From NCBI GenBank assembly GCA_003241215.1, contig QFOL01000156.1, forward strand, positions 1-8,805: a stretch of DNA of 8,805 nucleotides, written 5' to 3'. The notes beneath the pieces are model-generated. The model was not told where the DNA came from and ran no database searches. It was given only the letters and a program-made list of their open reading frames with translations. The position numbers were made by a program, and so were the translations under genes. How positions within the stretch are numbered: position 1 is the first letter of the stretch; every line of letters starts with the position of its first letter. Shown here piece after piece: positions 6,539-8,805 of this stretch. The DNA comes from Agrobacterium fabrum (lineage in GTDB: Bacteria; Pseudomonadota; Alphaproteobacteria; Rhizobiales; Rhizobiaceae).

Positions 6539-8515
6539 TCAATCCTTGCGGTAGAGGCTGCCGAGCGGTTTCTTCAGCAGGCTTTCACGAAGGGAAGGAC
6601 GCGTATCTCCAGGCGGCGGGCCATTCTGGGCCTGCATCTGGAAACCAGCCTTGCGCAATTCGTTGACGGCCCCGGAGGCGGGATCCGTTGCCGTGGTGGT
6701 GGATGGCGCGGATGGCAGCCGTCCGGGCAGCATGTCAGGGCGGTAGGGTTCATATCCCCCTGTTGCGGCCGTTCCAAGCTCACGCTTCCAGGTATCGATC
6801 TCGTCCGTCGTCCGGTTTGGGGCCGCCGGTTCCGGCAGATCGGAAAATGCGGCTTCCACGCTTTGCTGGAAACCGGTGATAACGGGCTTGGCTGTGGCGC
6901 GCATGCGGGTGACGATGCTGTTCAGGTCGACCGTATCGGGGGTCTCGTGGGTCGCATGGCTGGTGGTGCTGCTCGCCTTCGGCAATTTGGCCGTGGCTAC
7001 GCGATCGAAGCGCATGCGCATCGGCACATTCACGGCCTCGCCAAAGGCGATGGCCTCGCCATTGCCGATGGACGACAGAAAGCTGGTGGTCGAGGTCGAT
7101 GCGTTCGGCACGGCGGAGAGGATGATCTTCTGGTCGATCTCGTTCGACAGCCGCATGGCGAACAGGGTCGAGCATTGCGACAGGATCGTCTGGTCGAGCT
7201 CGCTTGGCCGCTGGCTGATGACGCCGAGCGAAATGCCGTATTTGCGGCCTTCCTTGGCGATCTGGGCGATGGATTGCCGGGTGGGGAAAAAGCCGCGTTC
7301 GGGGTCGGCGGGCACATAACGGTGCGCTTCCTCGCAGACGACGAGCATATGCAGCGAGCCGCGCGCCAGCACTGCGAGTTCGAAGGACATGCGGCAAAGG
7401 ACCGAGACCACCGAATTCACCACTTCGGAGGGGATGCCGGAGAGCTGGAACACCGAAATCGGCTTGCCTTCTCCGGGAATACGGAAAATATGCGCCACCG
7501 TTTCCAGAATGGTGTCGCTGATCGTATTGCTGGAGAACATGAAATTGTAGCGTGTGTCGTTGATGGCCGAGAGGATGCGGCCTTTCAACGCGCGCAATGC
7601 GGGTTTTTCGCCGCGCCCTTCCAGCCGGCCGATGCGCTCGTCGATGAGGGCAAGAAGATCGGCCATGCGGTAGGGTACCGGCGTATCCGGCGTGATGACG
7701 CTTTTGTCGGATGTGCGGCGCACGGCGGAACCTTCTGCACCGCGAAACCCCTTTTTGGCTTCCGGGATGATGTCGCGAAGCACATCCATTTCTTCCGGCA
7801 CCGGCTTGCGGCCGCGAAAAATCACCTCCGCAAATTCCTCAAGCCGCATCAGCCAGAAGGGGAGGTCCAGCGTATCCGTATCGATGACGACGGAGTGATC
7901 GGGAAAGGCGGCCGCGAATTCGTTATGCGGATCTAGAATGAGCACGCGCAGTTTCGGATCGGTCTCGATCGCCTTGTTCAGAAGCAGCGAAACGGCCGTG
8001 GTCTTGCCCACACCGGTCGAGCCGACGACGGCGAAATGTTTGGCGAGCATCTGCGGAATGCTGATGGCGGCATTGATCGTGTCGTCCTGCGTCAGTTTGC
8101 CGATCACGCAGGCGTCACGCCTGCCGCTGTCGTAAATTTTGGAAAGGTCGCTGGTGCGGATGCGGTGCGCCACCGCGCCGAGATAGGGGTAACGCGAGAT
8201 GCCGCTGGAAAAACGCTCGCTGCCGTCCTCGGTACGATAGACTTCTCCGACGAGTTCGACCTCAATCAGCAGCCTGTTCGGCCTGTCCGCCGCCCAATGG
8301 TCCTCGCCGGTACGCATGGAAAAGACCAGTGCCGCGACACGGCTTGTGCCCATTTCGATGGAGATCAGGCGTCCGACGGACCAGAGCTGCGACGCATCGG
8401 TCGAGCCGGGCTCCGTTTCGGCGACGATCGTGGCATGCGCACCGTTACAGGCGATGACGCGGCCGAGCATGCGGTTCGCGGGTTGCTCGCCGGATCGCCG
8501 TTCGTTTTCGTCCAT
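6539..8515 (-). CDS. herA: HerA-type (DUF87) hexameric DNA-translocating ATPase
   Basis: Predicted DNA-translocating ATPase of the HerA/FtsK superfamily, 658 residues. An N-terminal beta-rich HAS-barrel-like region (about 15-115, NRMLGRVIACNGAHATI onward) precedes Walker A GSTGVGKTT at 165-173 (K171). VLILDPHNEF follows at 191-200. Walker B is LHMLVVCEEAHRYVP at 388-402, with the catalytic acidic pair E395/E396, and the HerA-typical GISLGVISQRPSELDQTILSQC block is at 428-448. From about 510 the tail is Ser/Thr/Pro-rich and looks disordered, ending in a basic stretch. In archaea HerA works with the NurA nuclease in end resection; some bacterial relatives act in phage defence with Sir2 or nuclease partners. 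No partner is visible here, so the role is unknown. The ATG at 8515 lacks a Shine-Dalgarno; an in-frame GTG at 8548, preceded by GGGA about 7 bases upstream, would add 11 residues and may be the real start. It converges on miaA. Confidence 0.87.
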   Translation of the reverse strand: MDENERRSGEQPANRMLGRVIACNGAHATIVAETEPGSTDASQLWSVGRLISIEMGTSRVAALVFSMRTGEDHWAADRPNRLLIEVELVGEVYRTEDGSERFSSGISRYPYLGAVAHRIRTSDLSKIYDSGRRDACVIGKLTQDDTINAAISIPQMLAKHFAVVGSTGVGKTTAVSLLLNKAIETDPKLRVLILDPHNEFAAAFPDHSVVIDTDTLDLPFWLMRLEEFAEVIFRGRKPVPEEMDVLRDIIPEAKKGFRGAEGSAVRRTSDKSVITPDTPVPYRMADLLALIDERIGRLEGRGEKPALRALKGRILSAINDTRYNFMFSSNTISDTILETVAHIFRIPGEGKPISVFQLSGIPSEVVNSVVSVLCRMSFELAVLARGSLHMLVVCEEAHRYVPADPERGFFPTRQSIAQIAKEGRKYGISLGVISQRPSELDQTILSQCSTLFAMRLSNEIDQKIILSAVPNASTSTTSFLSSIGNGEAIAFGEAVNVPMRMRFDRVATAKLPKASSTTSHATHETPDTVDLNSIVTRMRATAKPVITGFQQSVEAAFSDLPEPAAPNRTTDEIDTWKRELGTAATGGYEPYRPDMLPGRLPSAPSTTTATDPASGAVNELRKAGFQMQAQNGPPPGDTRPSLRESLLKKPLGSLYRKD

Positions 8516-8717
8516 GCGGGACGCGTTATGAGACCTGTCGTTATTCACATTTTTTCCCGGTACATGCGGATGATCGCGGTGGTTCGGGCAGCATCTGCTA
8601 TCTCGGTATAAAAGATTATGCTTAACAACAGGTGTACCGACTGCGTTCGAAAATTTCGCGGAAGCCCGCTTTCGGGTAATAAAAGAAGGCGGCGATGATT
8701 TTTTCCTGCAATATGCG

Positions 8718-8746
8718 TTGACGGCTGGGGCTTTTGTGGCTAACAC
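8718..8746 (+). promoter_or_regulatory. Possible promoter for a rightward gene at the window end
   Basis: TTGACG (8718-8723, 5 of 6 to -35) and TAACAC (8741-8746, only 3 of 6 to -10) are spaced by 17 bases. Initiation would fall near 8753, almost on the ATG at 8755. The -35 match is good and the -10 is poor, so this is tentative. It lies in the 8516-8754 interval between the HerA gene and the window-end ORF, where I saw no other RNA gene or repeat. Confidence 0.25.
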
Positions 8747-8754
8747 TCCGGCCC

Positions 8755-8805
8755 ATGAAAAATCTTAACGTACTTATCGTGGTGGGACGGCGCATGGGCA
8801 GGATG
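8755..8805 (+). CDS. Possible start of a gene running off the window
   Basis: An open frame of 17 codons begins at ATG 8755 (M-K-N-L-N-V-L-I-V-V-G-R-R-M-G-R-M) and continues past the window edge. It is divergent from the HerA gene. The hydrophobic N-L-N-V-L-I-V-V-G segment resembles the first beta strand of a nucleotide-binding or glycosyltransferase fold, but 17 residues are too few to name a family. No Shine-Dalgarno precedes the ATG. A candidate promoter ends about 8 bases upstream, which would fit a leaderless mRNA. It could equally be a chance frame. Confidence 0.3.
   Translation, partial: MKNLNVLIVVGRRMGRM

Noticed and set aside
6863..7936. A 357-codon plus-strand frame inside the HerA gene
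   Set aside because: It is a mirror frame of the HerA coding sequence, His/Gly/Arg/Asp-rich and without a family signature; the minus frame has clear Walker motifs.
6539..8805. A HerA-based phage-defence system (HerA with Sir2, DUF4297 or a nuclease)
   Set aside because: No effector gene is adjacent within the window, there are no mobile-element or defence-island signs, and the neighbours are core housekeeping genes. The right side beyond 8805 is unseen.

Overview
The window looks like a core chromosomal segment of an alphaproteobacterium in the Rhizobiaceae, most like Agrobacterium/Rhizobium. This rests on the GC-rich codon use, the rhizobial flavour of the proteins (HflK/HflC, periplasmic DegP with two PDZ domains, SerB, MiaA) and the very tight gene packing. 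There is no insertion sequence, phage gene, CRISPR array, rRNA or tRNA, and nothing looks recently acquired. The genus is inferred from remembered protein similarity, not from a search.

Left third (1-3318), + strand: the 3' part of hflK, then hflC one base later, then a textbook intrinsic terminator. degP follows, with its own candidate sigma70-type promoter. Together these genes form a membrane and periplasm protein quality-control block. HflK/HflC are SPFH proteins that associate with the FtsH protease, and DegP is the periplasmic serine protease/chaperone.

Middle (3319-5634): a short-chain dehydrogenase/reductase on the + strand has its start region folded into a 13-bp inverted repeat that ends directly against the ATG and contains the Shine-Dalgarno sequence. 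Converging on it from the right is a minus-strand pair, serB followed by a RimJ/RimL-like GNAT acetyltransferase, joined by an ATGA stop/start overlap. A GC-rich imperfect hairpin lies at the convergence point.

Right (5633-8805): miaA is divergent from serB, and their start codons overlap on opposite strands within one CATG. Each gene's 5' signals must therefore lie inside the other's coding sequence. miaA converges on a minus-strand HerA-type (DUF87) ATPase with only 9 bp between the stops. The last about 240 bases hold the upstream region of the HerA gene and a possible rightward ORF that runs off the window, perhaps leaderless.

I see no convincing new multi-gene system. The most unusual items are the start-site hairpin of the dehydrogenase, the overlapping divergent starts of serB and miaA, and the HerA ATPase that lacks a visible NurA or effector partner and carries a long disordered tail.
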